Counted from the first letter of the stretch, positions 8,415-20,693 are shown. The stretch is 64,000 nt of DNA from Stereum hirsutum FP-91666 SS1 (GCF_000264905.1 NW_006763133.1:1622329-1686328); one strand, 5' to 3'. Notes: generated from the sequence alone by a model not told the origin. Program-made: numbers and translations.

Positions 8415-11400
8415 ATGGCTGCTCATCGACCCACGCTGTCGTCAACGTCCTCTTACGATTCACTTCACGACCCGTTCGCAGAAGGCGCTTCATCACGTCA
8501 ACCCTCGCGCCAGCCATCCCCTCAACCGCCTTTCGCCCCTCAAGCACCTTACGGTCAACCGAATGATAGCAGCGCGATCTTATGGCCGGGTTCAGACCAC
8601 GAAGCCGACATAGACGAAGAATTAGAGGAAAAGCAACCGTTGACAGCGCGTCCTGGGTTTAGTGGTGGATTTTACCCTCCCCAAGGGTGAGCCCCTTTTC
8701 GTCGTTCTAGCAAGGACTGCATGACCAGATCTTACTGATGTAATCCTTGCTGCTCGCGCCAGATATCCAAACCCGAGCGAGTTTGGAATCCCTCCTCGCC
8801 CAGGTTCCCTGGTGTCCACCGCGTCTATGGGCGTGGAGTCGGCTTGGAGACGCCGACAGACCATCAAGCGCGGTGTCACCAAGAAGGTGAAGCTTGTGAA
8901 TGGCAATTTTATCACCGAATATCCCGTGCCATCTCCTGTGTACCAGGCCGTTCAGGCCAAGTACAGGTCAAGCATTCAAACGACCGAATTCTCGTCAGTG
9001 GACCCATTTCTCCATTACTTCTTGCCACTGACGCTCTGCACTCGGCAGTCATATGCGGTACACCGCAGCTACTTGTGATCCGGATGACTTCACCGAGGCG
9101 AACGGATGGTCACTTCGGACGAAATTGTACAATCGTGAGACCGAACTTCTCATCGCTGTCACCTCGTATAACGAGGACAAGGCGCTTTATGCGAGGACTT
9201 TGCACGGTGTCATGTCGGTGTTTCTCGCTTACCCACTTGGCAACCCTTGCTGACGGACTTTTAATAGGCTTAATATCCGCGACATCTGCAAGACCAAGGC
9301 TTCGAAGTACTGGAGGAGGAACGCCGAGGAGGGCAACCCGGGCTGGCAGAAGATCACTGTCGCGCTCATTGTTGATGGTCTCGAGGCCATGGACAAGACT
9401 GTCCTTGACATTCTGTCCGCTGTGGGCGTCTATCAAGATGGTGTGATGAAGAAACAGGTGGATGGCAAGGATACGGTGGCCCATATCTTTGAGGTGAGTT
9501 TCAGCTCGCACGTTGTCAAGTTTGTTGGATGAAGTATTTCGTTCGCATGATATCTGACGGAGGCCGCTGTTTTTCTGTCAACGATCAGTATACGACCCAG
9601 ATATCCATTGATACGACGCCCGCCCTCGTCCTGCCTCACGAGGATGATGCCAACAACCTGGTTCCGGTTCAGATCATATTCGTTCTGAAGGCAAAGAACC
9701 AGAAAAAGATCAACTCGCACCGATGGTTGTTCAACGCGATTGGGAAAATTCTCAACGTACGTTTCCAAACTGCATTCTCCCCGAACATTGCGTGCTTGAC
9801 GCTGATCATCATTACAGCCCGAAATATGCGTCCTCATCGACGCAGGGACCAAGCCAGGTTGGTTTCAGTCGGATCACCTCCCGAAGTGTTGTACCTAATG
9901 CGTCCTTTCATTGTCACTAGGCCATAAGAGTATCTATTACCTCTGGGAGGCGTTTTACAACGACAAGAACCTGGGTGGTTGCTGTGGCGAGATCCACGCT
10001 CAAATCAACCACGGCACGAAACTTTTGAACCCCTTGGTCGCAGCGCAAAATTTCGAGTACAAGATGTCCAATATATTGGGTCAGTCGACTGGCCTTCCTT
10101 CTATTCTCTAAGCTTGATCTTACCTGCGTGTTTCAGATAAGCCTCTGGAAAGCAGCTTCGGCTATGTTTCTGTCTTGCCGGGTGCTTTCTCTGCCTACCG
10201 ATTCCGTGCCATCGAGGGGCGCCCTCTCGAACAATACTTCCACGGCGACCACTCGCTCGCGGATCGCTTGGGGCCGAAGGGTATCTACGGAATGAACATT
10301 TTCACGAAGAACATGTTCTTGGCTGAGGATCGTATTCTTTGTTTCGAGCTTGTCGCGAAGGCCGGAGCCCAATGGAAATTGACCTATGTTAAGCCCTCCA
10401 AGGCAGAGACCGATGTGCCGGAGAGTGCTGCGGAGCTCATTGGACAGCGTCGTCGGTGGTTGAACGGGTCATTTGCTGCTTCCGTTGTGCGTATTTTGGA
10501 GCTTGTCTTGGTGACAAAACCTGATAATATCCCTTCATCCTGTCTAGTACGCTATTGTCAACTTTGCAAGGTTCTATCAATCCGGTCACGGCATCATCCG
10601 CATGTTCTTCTTCCACGTCCAAGCAATAGTGCGTAGTCCCTCACCGTGCGCGATCTGCTCAGCGCCTGACATCCAGATATCTTTTAGTACAACGTCGCTT
10701 CCCTTATCTTCTCCTGGTTCTCTCTGGCGAATCTTTGGTTGACCTTCAGTATCATCATTGACCTCTGGCCCGACGCGACTTTCGGGACTAAAAACGGCAC
10801 CAGGACTCCGGTGAGTGCTGTCCGGCATGACTATCTGTCCAGGCTGACCGGCGATTGTTCTATTAGACCAGCACAGAGAATACTATCCTCGAAGTGGTGA
10901 GCAATCTGGCCTGCATACGTTTTGACTGTGGCTGATCCGGTACGCGAAGCTTGCTTGGGTGAACTTCGCATTGAAGTGTATATATCTCGCATTCCTCGCC
11001 CTTCAGGTGTGTTGACACATGTATCAGTCTTCATGCCATTGATTGACCCTGCGCAGTTCGTGCTGGCTCTAGGAAACCGACCCAAAGGTGAACGGGGCCT
11101 TTACACCACTACATTGGTCGTCTACGCCTTGCTAGCCATCTATCTCATCATCGCTTCCTGGGTCCTCACAATACAAGCGTTGATAGTACGTTGCACACTC
11201 CGTCAGCCGAGAGGGATGACCTTATTGATTACTAAATATCTTAGAACATACCAAGCTTATTAGCGCAAGATCACAGTACAAGTGAGGTCATCGGCACATT
11301 ACTCGGTGGCACGGTCGGCACTCTACTTGCTGCCATGCTAAGTACCCTTGGAATCTATTTGATTTCCTCCATCATCTATGTGCGTATATTCATCGTCTCG

Positions 11401-12072
11401 GGTGGTGGACCAAGACTGACTCCGTGTCTTGTACATTAGGGTGACCCGTGGCACATGATCTCGTCTTTCCCTCAATACCTTTGCATCGCCCCAAGCTTCG
11501 TCAATGTTCTCAACGTCTACGCCTTCTGTAACTTGCACGATGTCAGTTGGGGTACAAAGGGTTCCGACAAGGCCGAAGCTCTCCCCTCGGTCTCGTCATC
11601 GAAGCAGAAAGGAACAGACGCTCCCGTCGTCGAAGACACTCTGCGCAAGCAGGAAGACCTCAACGCCATCTTCCAGGAGACCGTCACCCGTGCCGTTACG
11701 AAGATCGACGTTGTTGAAAAGCCGGAAAAGCCGACCATGGACGACGAGAACAAGACGTTCCGTACGCGTTTGGTTGCCTTCTGGATGCTCAGTAATGCTG
11801 TACTGGCCGTCGCCATCGAGAACATAAACGGTGTCGTGGCTTCGACCGATCCGGACGTTGTGAAGCAGCGAGCACAGGAGTTGAGGGCGAAGCAGAACGA
11901 GTATTTCAAGGTCATTCTGTGGTCGACGTTCGCTTTGACGGCGGTTCGGTTCGTTGGGGTAAGCAGATAACTCGTAAATTTCAAGCTAACTTACAGCTGA
12001 CGTTGCTCTCTCTTACAGTTCTCCTGGTATGTTACGAAGCGCAACATCTTCAGATGCTGCAGGCGATCGTAA
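8415..12072 (+). CDS. chs: Chitin synthase, division 1 (class I-III type)
   Basis: A plasma-membrane processive glycosyltransferase that links UDP-GlcNAc into chitin for the cell wall. Sixteen exons (8415-8686, 8763-8993, 9049-9213, 9268-9493, 9589-9756, 9818-9857, 9921-10079, 10137-10486, 10548-10628, 10688-10810, 10867-10896, 10950-11006, 11057-11185, 11245-11379, 11440-11958, 12019-12072) give 912 aa, the usual length. Residues 1-90 are a disordered Ser/Pro/Gln-rich cytosolic tail. They are followed by KLVNGNFI and the [13 protein letters not shown] region typical of this division. Catalytic motifs are [15 protein letters not shown] (about 434-442), EDRIL (484-488) and QRRRW (524-528). About seven hydrophobic segments follow, then [13 protein letters not shown]. 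The start at 8415 is the first ATG of the open exon proper. A TTG/ATG a few codons earlier is possible. The exact class needs a tree. Confidence 0.96.
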
Positions 12073-13254
12073 AAGACTCTCGCGGGTCTCAACTGTATCA
12101 CACTTTCTTGTTGTTCTTTACCATGATTCGCTTTGGGACATTTGGCCGGACGATAATGTATCACGCTACGTACGCTCTTCGTTCTCTCTTGCTTTGACTT
12201 CGACGGACATCTACTAGCTATTTATCCCCTCATGCATCTATACCACCAGCTTATATTCGGTTTCGATGACTGTCTTTCTATCTAATGCATTCCACATGAA
12301 CGCTTTGTGCAAATTCTGACTGCTTCTGTTTTCGAGGTGTAGTGCCTATATGGTGCCACCCACCACAGCTTTCTTCGTCCCAGGTCGTTCGCTTGTATGG
12401 CCTTCATCCGCCGCTTCAGGCGCATCGTATACTTTTCTGAATCTGATCTTTTCGTAGCTGCAGGCGCCTACCGGTGCCCCTGGGCTTAGCGCTGACTCGT
12501 GCTCTCCTTGCAGGTCCTCCTTCCCTTGAAACTGCTTAATTCGGAAAGGGAACTTACTCTGGGACCGCGGCCGTTGGCATTGATGCATATTGATGCCTCG
12601 ACCTTGCCTCGGAATTTCAGAGATCCCTTTCACATCGATCGCGACTCGGACCCAGCGACATATGCAGTTCACGTTGCCTTGGTCCGTTACAAACTTGAAG
12701 TCTCGCTATATGTCCTCCCTTACTCTTCAAAAGCTTTTGAATATCGAACGTATCAAAATTGCAGGAGAGGTCTACTGTTTTTTCCGATTCCTGGCGTATC
12801 TTCTTGTTTCGCTGCTGTCTCGCTGTCCTTCAAGATATCCTCGCCGTGACGATCGAACTAGTCAGGCCCAGGATATGTACCGCATGATAGCGATGATCCT
12901 AGTACTTTGATGCGCCCCAGAGGCTATGCTCATCAGCCATTCATTTGTTCCTTTGGCCTCCATGATCACCCCGACTCTGGCACTCACAATTATATGGATA
13001 GGGACATTTAATGGCCCAAACGACTGGTACACCACCGACAAAACCTTGAAACATGTTGCTTTACTTCCTGGTGCTTTCAGTGCTTTCCTCCAACGCGCGC
13101 TAAGTATTCCCATTCAAGTCGGCTTCGTGGTTCGAGGCACGCATAGTGCTAATCGTTTCATGCGTTGTTACCACAAGCCTTGGCCAAGGCTGATGACCGC
13201 TGCGATATTGCATATGCTTGTTCAACACCGAAGGTATTAGACGCCGCATGGTGC
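12073..13254. other. Intergenic between chitin synthase and the secreted-protein gene
   Basis: No gene seen. The first 200 nt are presumably the chitin synthase 3' UTR. A 116-codon ORF at 12499-12849 has no recognisable motif or intron structure and is not called. Confidence 0.4.
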
Positions 13255-13260
13255 TATAAA
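13255..13260 (+). promoter_or_regulatory. TATA box of the secreted-protein gene
   Basis: TATAAA lies 75 nt before the ATG at 13335, a normal distance for a fungal gene with a short leader. It suggests a strong, regulated promoter, as is common for small secreted proteins. Confidence 0.6.
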
Positions 13261-13334
13261 GTCTGGCTGATTCGTTATGCATCTCCCCGACACCTTGACC
13301 CCACTTTCATCCATCTCTTATAAATTTCGACACG

Positions 13335-13931
13335 ATGTTCGCCAACGCTTTCGCCTTTTTCAGTCTTCTTGTCTCGGGTTCTGTTGCCCTTGCTCAGGAC
13401 TGCGGTAAAGGCGCCCATTGGACGGAGGTATGTCCCATTCCTTAGATGTCTATCAATACAATCTACCGGAACAGCTGCACTGACAACCGATATTCCTTTC
13501 TTTCAACTCCACAGGTCCAGCCCAACGGTGGAAATGTAACAGCTGCTTGCGCTGACTGGGCCACTGCGTGCACATCGTATGTCATATCTGTCCATGGATC
13601 TGCTTTTTTTTTTTCAAGAAACTGACGAAGTATTTCATTTGACTTCGAATGCTCCTCCAGGGTCTGTTCTGGTGCCACATCTTCTTGCTCACAAGCCTAT
13701 GTTGAGGGTAGCTTCGGTGTGTAACTCCATCTGTCTTCAAGCCTCAGTCTCACCTGCATATCCCCCCTATCCTTTATAAGAACTGACTGTTGTACCTTAT
13801 TTTGTCTCACAGTCAGTGTCTACGGCTACTGTGACTGTGACGGCACGAACGAATACTCCGCCGTCGTTTCCAACCTCGGTTGGGTCGGTGCCACCTGCGA
13901 CGATGAGTGTACTTGCAGCCTGGGCTCTTAA
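13335..13931 (+). CDS. Small secreted 8-cysteine protein
   Basis: Three exons (13335-13427, 13515-13576, 13817-13931) encode 89 aa. Residues 1-20 form a clear signal peptide (hydrophobic AFFSLLVSGSVALA), cut just before Gln21-Asp22. The mature part of about 69 aa has eight cysteines (23, 43, 50, 57, 59, 79, 83, 85), enough for four disulfides, with a CDCDG turn and the C-terminal pattern C-x3-C-x-C. I know no named family with this pattern. It fits the broad class of fungal small secreted proteins, which act in host interaction, defence or development. Intron 2 is unusually long (240 nt) and contains a T10 run, so a missed small exon is possible. The direct join keeps the frame and a sensible C-terminus. 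Confidence 0.75.
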
Positions 13932-14257
13932 ACGTTGTAGTCCTTCAGGATATGTGCATAAGCGCTGTGTAGCAGAAACTGGTCGTATGAAAACATTGCT
14001 GTGATTTGGTTATACTCGTGAAGGATCTCATTGAAGTCTGAAGATCAGGATCACCGTATGGTTACATGGCAAACCAGTGTGGACCATCGAGTCTGCATAG
14101 TTGTCTGAGAAATGGTCCAAAACGGTACACTACATAGCATATAGTCCAATAACGACCTGTTACAATAGTACGACAAACAGGAGAATGCAAATGTCCATCA
14201 GGGCTTCTAAGTAAATGTCAAAGGGTATGACAATGAGAGTACAAAAACTCCTTCAGA

Positions 14258-15338
14258 TCACCGGTACAGAAGCCAGTTCTTCCCAATAAACTTCATGGGC
14301 AACCAGGTCTCCGCCTCCTCTAGATGCATCTGACAATCGAAGAAATGAGAACCAGGCTGCTCCACCATGAACACCCTCGAATCCGGCTTCGTCTCCTCCA
14401 ACTTCGCTTTAAACGCCCTCGACCCTTCAATCGGCACCGAATCGTCATCCACTCCATGTATTAACACCGTGCGAGGCCACGCCGTCGCTCCCTGCGCCTT
14501 TTCCAGCTCGAGTCTCTGAAACGGAAAAAGCCTGGGATCGTCACCGAGGTATTCGAGGTATCGTCCTTGTTGCATCAGTCCAAAGGCCAGAGGCGTGCGT
14601 GGACCAGGGAACTGGGAATTAGAGACGACTTCACCGGGCTTCATGGAGGCGATATGCGAGGTGACAAGTCCGACGGGGACGATGCCGTCAGGAAAGGGAA
14701 GTGTGGGGTAGCCGTGGTTGAGCCATTGGGCAAGCATGCCGTGAATGTCGAGAGAGGCGTAGGATGCTACCAAGACCCGAATCTCTTTCGGATGAGCGAA
14801 GGCCAGGAGAGTGGCGAGATAGCCACCTGAAAAGTCAAACTAAAGGTGAGATCATCCCAAGACATTGAATGCGTCGTTGTATGGGCTTACCTGCACTTTC
14901 ACCGAAGGCCAAAATTCTGGTAAAATCCGCGGCGGATTGGCCAGAGGTGATGGTCTGCAGCTGCAAGGGGAGCCCTGTGAAGAGCCATTTCCAAAAATCG
15001 TCGACATCTTCGAGAATATCCAAACCGGAGGACTCGGGCATCATGCGATAGTCCGCAGAGATGAGGATGGCGGATTTGGCAACTGCATATTCGAGGAGCC
15101 ATGTGGGGAAAAAGAGCTCTGCATTGCGACTGCCGTTAACCTGCAATCCGGATGGTCAGCGCGAAGCGTGTGGCATCTGAACAACGGAACGTACGAGTGC
15201 TCCTCCGTGAAAGCGGAGAATGAGAGGGTGAGTGCCTGCTGCGAGGTCTTTGGGTAAGAAGATATCGGCTAGGACGGGGTGGTCGCCGACGGTCTTGTAA
15301 GTGGCCGTAGAGACATTGAAGGCTTCGAACTTGGACAT
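14258..15338 (-). CDS. Alpha/beta hydrolase (esterase/lipase, fold-3 type)
   Basis: Three exons (15338-15195, 15140-14891, 14826-14258) give 320 aa. Serine hydrolase signatures are in the right order: HGG at 44-46 (oxyanion hole), GESAG with nucleophile Ser130, an acid around Asp258-Asp260 (HGVDDDSVP) and the catalytic His292 (GSHFF). There is no signal peptide and no membrane segment, so a cytosolic carboxyl-ester hydrolase is likely. The substrate cannot be told. The start chosen, Met at 15338, follows an in-frame extension that carries further Met codons. The later start leaves the conserved core intact and puts the typical short strand region first. The DYR motif about 50 residues before the nucleophile fits the family. 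The gene points away from SNRNP27 across a 0.9-kb spacer. Confidence 0.9.
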
Positions 15339-16273
15339 GTTCAGAAGTGGATGAGTTGAAGTTGGGTGGTTGTTGAATGAGAGGGGAGAAGCTGATATTG
15401 TCCGAGCCAGGAAACCTGTAGTATAAATACAAGGATAGACATGGTACACGTGTCGCACTAGGTACCGAGCTATCGTCCATTGGGTTAGAGACATTCAGAT
15501 CAATGCAACGGGAGAGAACAAAGTCAACTCGATCAAGTCGATACCTCAGGTATGCAGGCCTCAGAATCCATAGTGGTCGCACTCCGGATAGTGATGTCAA
15601 TCGCGATGTGTAAAAAAAATGGTGGAATCAGAGCAACCACACAGCCTTCGGAGGGACGTCAAGGGTCGATAGGGGATGATCCTGATGCAAGCACCAGCAA
15701 TTGCCAACAGGACTTGGATGGATTCATCGTCTTGGTGGCAAGGGTGGATAGACCATAGTAAGCGCTGATTGATCACAACTCAAAAGCGTACTGATCCAGC
15801 AAGTGTATGAGACTGAACTCGAAACGGTGATATTGGATATCTCAGAGAGTGGATCAAGAGTGGATGGTGTGGAAGTGATGGCCAGTGGTGATCATCAACG
15901 AGCAATGCAGTGAAGGAAGATGGTAGCGCAAGTCAAATATAGAGCTGAGTAATAATAGCTGTAAGAGACGACTTCATGAGAGAAATACTCGGAGTAATTC
16001 TGCCGGCTGGAGGATGGCGGTTGGACATCATTCGATATGGGTTGGGGTTGGAGTCAGGCAACATTAGCAGTCAGGCTGTCCGGCATTCTCCGGATCTTTT
16101 GGAACAAGGACGCGTCGCGCTTGCCACCTGCCCCTGCCCTCACTTTCGACTTGACTCTCTGCTTGCTTTTCTAAAGCTTCTCTGCTTCTCGCTCACTGAA
16201 GATCCATTTTGTGCTGTGTGTCGGCAGCCTTCTAAAACCAATAGTCAGGGCCCCCAGACCACAGTCTAGAAGA
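15339..16273. other. Divergent intergenic spacer
   Basis: The 935 bp between the two divergent genes hold no gene I can support. They presumably contain both promoters. A TATAAATA word lies at about 15421-15428, roughly 85 nt upstream of the hydrolase start. The last 150 nt before 16274 are pyrimidine-rich. Confidence 0.4.
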
Positions 16274-17228
16274 ATGTCTTCACGGCCAGATTACCGACGC
16301 CGGGATCGTAGTTGGGAAAGGGACGAGCGGGACAGAGACCCTAGAGACCGACATTCGCGGTACAGCAGTGACCGCTCTAGAGGAGGTGGACCAGGTGGTA
16401 GAGGCAGGGATAGAAGTCGGTCTCGAAGTCCACCACGTCGTGGCGAGAGGGACAGGGACAGGCGGTCTGGTGCGTCGAAGACCTTCTCGTCGCTGTTCAC
16501 TTGCACTGACATTTCATCCTCACATTATGCTATGCGCTGCATGCACGTTTTTAGATAGGCATGATGACCGTCGTGACAGAGATGATCCTAGGGACAAAAG
16601 AGATGACAGACGGAGGGACCACGACCGGGACCGTGATGATAAACGTGATTATCCGCGAAGGGATGCTGAGAGGGACGGACGAGACCACGACAGGAGAGAC
16701 AGAGGCGGTGACCGCGACCGTGGAAGGGATCGTGGAAAAGACAGGGATGAAAGAGAGACTGGCACTCGCTCGCCACCCCCGGGCCCTCGTGATGGCCCGT
16801 CAAGACCTCCAGGTATCATCCCATCCTATCTCAATAGTTCTTTGAAGATTGACACATTTATTAGGTGCATCATTCACAACCTCTCCGCAAGAGGGCACTC
16901 CGGAAGTAGGAGAGGAAGGTGAAGAGATGGACGCCACTAACGCAGACGACGAGGCCATGATGGCTATGATGGGGATGTCTGGCTTTGGCACGACCAAGGT
17001 GCCTTTATATTCTTCAGAGTGTATATCTGTACTCACGTGCTGTGTACGCAGGGTAAACATGTCCAAGGCAATCAGGAAGGGACCGCCGATGTCAAGAAAA
17101 TCCGCACTTGGAGACAATACATGAACAGGTATGGTATTCTCGCAACCTGTTAGGACATCATTCAGTAACAGTGGTTCTTTTTGAACAGACGTGGAGGCTT
17201 CAACAGACCATTGGACAAGATCAAATGA
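16274..17228 (+). CDS. U4/U6.U5 tri-snRNP 27-kDa protein (SNRNP27)
   Basis: A spliceosome component that joins the U4/U6.U5 tri-snRNP in the nucleus. Five exons (16274-16469, 16555-16812, 16865-16998, 17052-17128, 17189-17228) give 234 aa. Residues 1-150 are an Arg/Asp/Ser-rich RD/RS-type domain with many DRD, RDR and SRS repeats. An acidic linker (EEGEEMDATNADDEA) follows, then the conserved C-terminal domain: MMAMMGMSGFGTTKGK, and at the very end RQYMNRRGGFNRPLDKIK, close to the family consensus. The last exon is only 40 nt and was placed by that consensus. Human SNRNP27 is 155 aa. The fungal protein is longer in the RD-rich part only. Confidence 0.95.
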
Positions 17229-17822
17229 TTGTTTCATGGCAATTTCAATTCGTGCTCCAGACGGACAATTACATAGTTGAGTGCATCCGTTGTTTCGACC
17301 ACGCCACAGGCTTCAGTGGCTATTCCACTTGCGCGCAGAAGACCTACAGCGCACTTTTGAGAACGATATACACTCGTTGATCGTCCAGACGTCCGTAAGT
17401 GGCTTGTGTGCTTGTTATCGTGCCTTGGTACTGTTCTGCAGTCCGCACAGAGGAGTACCATTGATTATACTATATGTTTGTGGTCTCACTGCATACCTTT
17501 CGCGTGTGCTTGTCTCAGACAAAGGAATCGCTCGATCGGTAAGGTCTAATGGGTACAACGAGCAGCAATATACTTCATCATTGGGAGAAAGTGAAAGATC
17601 GTCACATACAACAACAACAAAAGACATCATCACAAAGATCATGAAGTAGAAGAGAGAAGGAGAAATATCGGAGACTGAGAGTCGTGCATGTTGATTGTCA
17701 ACGTCATCAGAGTAAGCACGTCGAAGTGTGGGGGCGCATGTATGTAGTAGACGAACAAACAGGCAGGCATCTCCATCCACTTCTCAGCGCAAACTCATGA
17801 AGGAAAGGTGAAAGACGCCGAA
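17229..17822. other. Convergent spacer between SNRNP27 and eIF1
   Basis: About 600 bp between two gene 3' ends. Short ORFs on both strands lack support. Presumably both 3' UTRs lie here. Confidence 0.4.
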
Positions 17823-18502
17823 CTAGAACCCGTGCAGCTTGATGGTGTTCTTCGGAATTCCCTCTTCGGTGAGGAAGGTGGAGATCTTGAGCCGATGGTC
17901 ACCCTGCAGCTGGATGACCTGTCCCATCTCTTCGTCCTCGACGAGCGTCCCGTTACAGGCAAATTCCTAGATATATCGGAATATCGCGAGATGCAAGGAA
18001 GAATGGAAGGACACGAGTCAGCAGCGAAGTGCGGGCGCTTGAGTCACACGCAAATAGAGGGTGGGACAACGATGGGTGGCTGATGGCTATGGGAGACGAG
18101 TACAGTACCTTGCGTAAGGCCTTTAACACCTTCTTGGCATCATATTCTGTGGAAAGAAAATAAGTTTGAGGAACGAGAAGCCGATGTGAGTAAGTATACG
18201 TACCCTTGGGCAAACCTTGTAGGGTCGTCAGCGTCTTGCGCCCATTCCTCTGTTGAATACGGATATGGATGTAATTCTGCTGAGAGCCGACGTCCTTGTT
18301 GTTACTCAAGGGGTCGGCCTCGTCGGCGAACGGGTCTGTAGTGCACCAAGCAAGGAGAATTGAAGGAGGATCAGTAAATATCAACTCGCCTCAGCAGTAC
18401 GGGAGCCAATGATCGAAATAGGCAATGGCTTGAGGGTATCGCATCTGACTCGGAAAAGCAGAGTAGAGACGTACCGAAGGTGTTGAGGTTCTGCACGCTC
18501 AT
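17823..18502 (-). CDS. sui1: Translation initiation factor eIF1 (SUI1)
   Basis: eIF1 binds the 40S subunit near the P site and enforces start-codon selection. Four exons (18502-18475, 18335-18204, 18146-18109, 17966-17823) give 113 aa, the normal length. The N-terminus MSVQNLNTFDPFADEAD is followed by the SUI1 domain: IHIRIQQRNGRKTLTTLQGL, then KKVLKALRKEFACNGT, EMGQVIQLQGDHR and the end IPKNTIKLHGF. Every conserved block is present, including the NGRKTLTT loop. The first exon is only 28 nt long and encodes nine residues plus one base. The gene shares a 214-bp divergent promoter with the next gene on the plus strand. Confidence 0.97.
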
Positions 18503-18716
18503 GCAACGAAAGGAAGAAGAATACGAGTGTTTGGGAGTGAGACTGAGTGGTGGTTGTGTTGCGCGACACGATGATGGAAGACTGTAAGGACCGGCTCGCC
18601 CTGCCTTCCGCTATTTATTCCATCCCTCGCATATTATGTAAGTAATCCCCTTTGAACTTTACGTTCGAGTCCGCCTCCAGGCCTGTTCACTGCCTGTTTC
18701 TCTCCCCACTGTTCCC
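18503..18716. promoter_or_regulatory. Short bidirectional promoter
   Basis: Only 214 bp separate the start codons of eIF1 (minus, 18502) and the Fyv7-like gene (plus, 18717), so both promoters must overlap. Both products serve translation or ribosome assembly, so co-regulation is plausible. No specific factor site was recognised. Confidence 0.5.
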
Positions 18717-19399
18717 ATGGCCCAAACTACTCCTTCTAAGCGGAAGCCCCCCACTTTTCAACACCTGCCAGAACTGAGGGGTAAGCTATGCCTATTCATA
18801 TTCGGACAAACATGAAAACTGAAGTTATTGCCACAGCGAAGAAGCTGAAAAAACTCTGGGTCGAAAAACAAAAGATCAAGAGCAAATGGAAGGCTCAGAA
18901 GCGCAAGGAGGGAATAGTTACTAGACGGGACGACATAACAACTACGAGTACAAGTCAGCCTGAAGAGGCCGGCGCAGACAATGAATCCGAAGACGATGAG
19001 AACGTGGAAGACCCTCACACCAACTCCACCCCCGTGCCAGAGTCGGAACCCGAGCTTACTCCCGCACCCCCGCCAAAACGCAAGAAGCTTTCAAAAGGTG
19101 CTGACGAAGTTGAGGAAGAGCCGGAGAAACCATCTCTACGCGAGCTACAGAGACAGGCATATTCCCCTGCTTCATTACACCACTACAAGTCAGATCCATT
19201 ACACCGTCACCGAGGGAGAGGCGGGGGCAGCTTTGGCAATCGTGGTGGAAGGGGTGGAGACTCAGATAGAGGCCGAGGTTCAAGAGGTGGTCGCGGAAGT
19301 AATGGTCGTGGCCAAAGCAGGGGCAGGGGTCGGGGTCAGCCCGACATGCGCTTGAGGATGTCCGCTATGTTGGAGAAAATCAAGCATGACATGTCGTGA
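18717..19399 (+). CDS. Probable rRNA-processing protein (Fyv7-like), RGG-rich
   Basis: Two exons (18717-18780 and 18837-19399) give 208 aa. After PPTFQHLPELR comes a strongly basic helix, AKKLKKLWVEKQKIKSKWK, then QKRKEG. This resembles the conserved core of small nucleolar rRNA-processing factors of the Fyv7 type. A Ser/Asp/Glu-rich acidic linker (about 60-120) and an SLRELQRQAYSP segment follow. The C-terminal third is Arg/Gly-rich (RGRGGGSFGNRGGRGGDS and similar), the usual RNA-binding, methylatable RGG tract, and the protein ends MLEKIKHDMS. The gene structure is firm. The family name is a resemblance-based inference. The gene diverges from eIF1 and converges on the PP4 subunit gene with a 70-bp gap. 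Confidence 0.6.
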
Positions 19400-19469
19400 G
19401 ATGCACGAAAGCGTGGAATGTACTCTGCGTTCCGAGTACTGCGACACAAACACATACAATGCCTCGACC

Positions 19470-20693
19470 CTAGCTCTTGTTTTCTTTATCGCCTTCACGT
19501 TCGTCCAACACCATATCTTCCACTTCATCATGCTTCTGCCTCTTCGCTTCTGGCTCCTCGCTTTCCTCTGCACTTCCACTTCCCGCCTTCTCCTCGCTCG
19601 ATTTCACGAACCTATCCTCTAGGCTCTTCACAGACGAGCCCTCCCCAACGCTGGTCACCGATGACAGCGCTGTAGGATGGTCGCTCATGTGGCCCGGTCG
19701 AGGATCATCCATCTCATCCACAAGTCCCAGCCCACTCGACTCCAATCCCAATACGGGCACACCGCCAGCTGGATCCACCGAATTGAGCGCAAGTGGCGAG
19801 GGTGGCGGGCTGCGAGACTTGGAGCGCCGAGCATCGGTGTGAAGGAAAGGTATCGGAGAGAAGAGCGGTGTGTTTGGTGCGGATGGGATAGTTCCGAGGG
19901 CGGTAGATGCGATAGCGCTTGGTTCTGAAGTGGATTCGGGAGGGAGCGGAGGGAAGGAGTCCCAAGTGGACGTCACGTATAGGTTCTTTTCTAAAGCACG
20001 GATGTATTTGCCGACATATTTGTAGTGCTCTCGTGGACGAACACAAAGATCACATAGCCGTTGTATGGTGAATGGGGCACTGAAGAGGCGGAAAATGTCA
20101 ATAAGGGGCGAGTTGGACATGTAACCAGAAAAGACGGACCCATCAAATGAGTCTATTTGAGCGTACAAGTACCGTTTTGCGGCATTGGTCTCTTCTTCCT
20201 CTAGGATGGCTTTGGGTGCCTCATTAGGGTTTGATTCGTCACGTTCACGGGCTTCGAAAGGTGGTAGTTTGAGTCCGCCGCTGGTCGAAGGCGCAGACGA
20301 GAACGATGGTACTTGAGTCCGGGATTCCTTCAGCTTCTCGGCATCGGCGAGGAAAGACGCGATGTTCTGCGGACAGAGAGGCAGAGTGAGAAGAGGTCGT
20401 ATATTTCTTTGGAATTAGAACAATACCCTGTCTATTTTGTACTTCAGGATGTCACGCAGTTTGAGCCACTCTGTCCTACCAAAATTCGTCAGCGACGTGG
20501 CATCGACGCATCTCTAATGCAGACTCACTCAACATTGTCCGTGGATGCGATACGATCCAGAGTTGTGTCGTATTCTATGAACCCAGCGCCGTGTGAGTAT
20601 AGTCACTTTCCCCACACATATAGAGCATTGTGACCGACCGTCTGACCAGGTAAAGTCGGAAGAGATGCTGTGTTTCCCCGCAGCTCCAGACAT
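19470..20693 (-). CDS. Protein phosphatase 4 regulatory subunit 2 (PPP4R2)
   Basis: Regulatory subunit that helps assemble the PP4 catalytic complex, which acts in DNA damage recovery and cell-cycle control. Four exons (20693-20639, 20574-20529, 20475-20427, 20366-19470) give 348 aa. The N-terminal region carries the family core: FTWSDEYDTTLDRIASTD, EWLKLRDILKYKI, then NIASFLAD, and after a linker the block APFTIQRLCDLCVRPREHYK with YIRALEKNLYVTSTW. The last 170 residues are Ser/Pro/Glu-rich and disordered, with a basic stretch EAKRQKHDE near the C-terminus, as in other members. The start at 20693 was chosen because the reading from there matches the expected N-terminus. An ATG 11 codons upstream (20726) is in frame. 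Confidence 0.88.
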
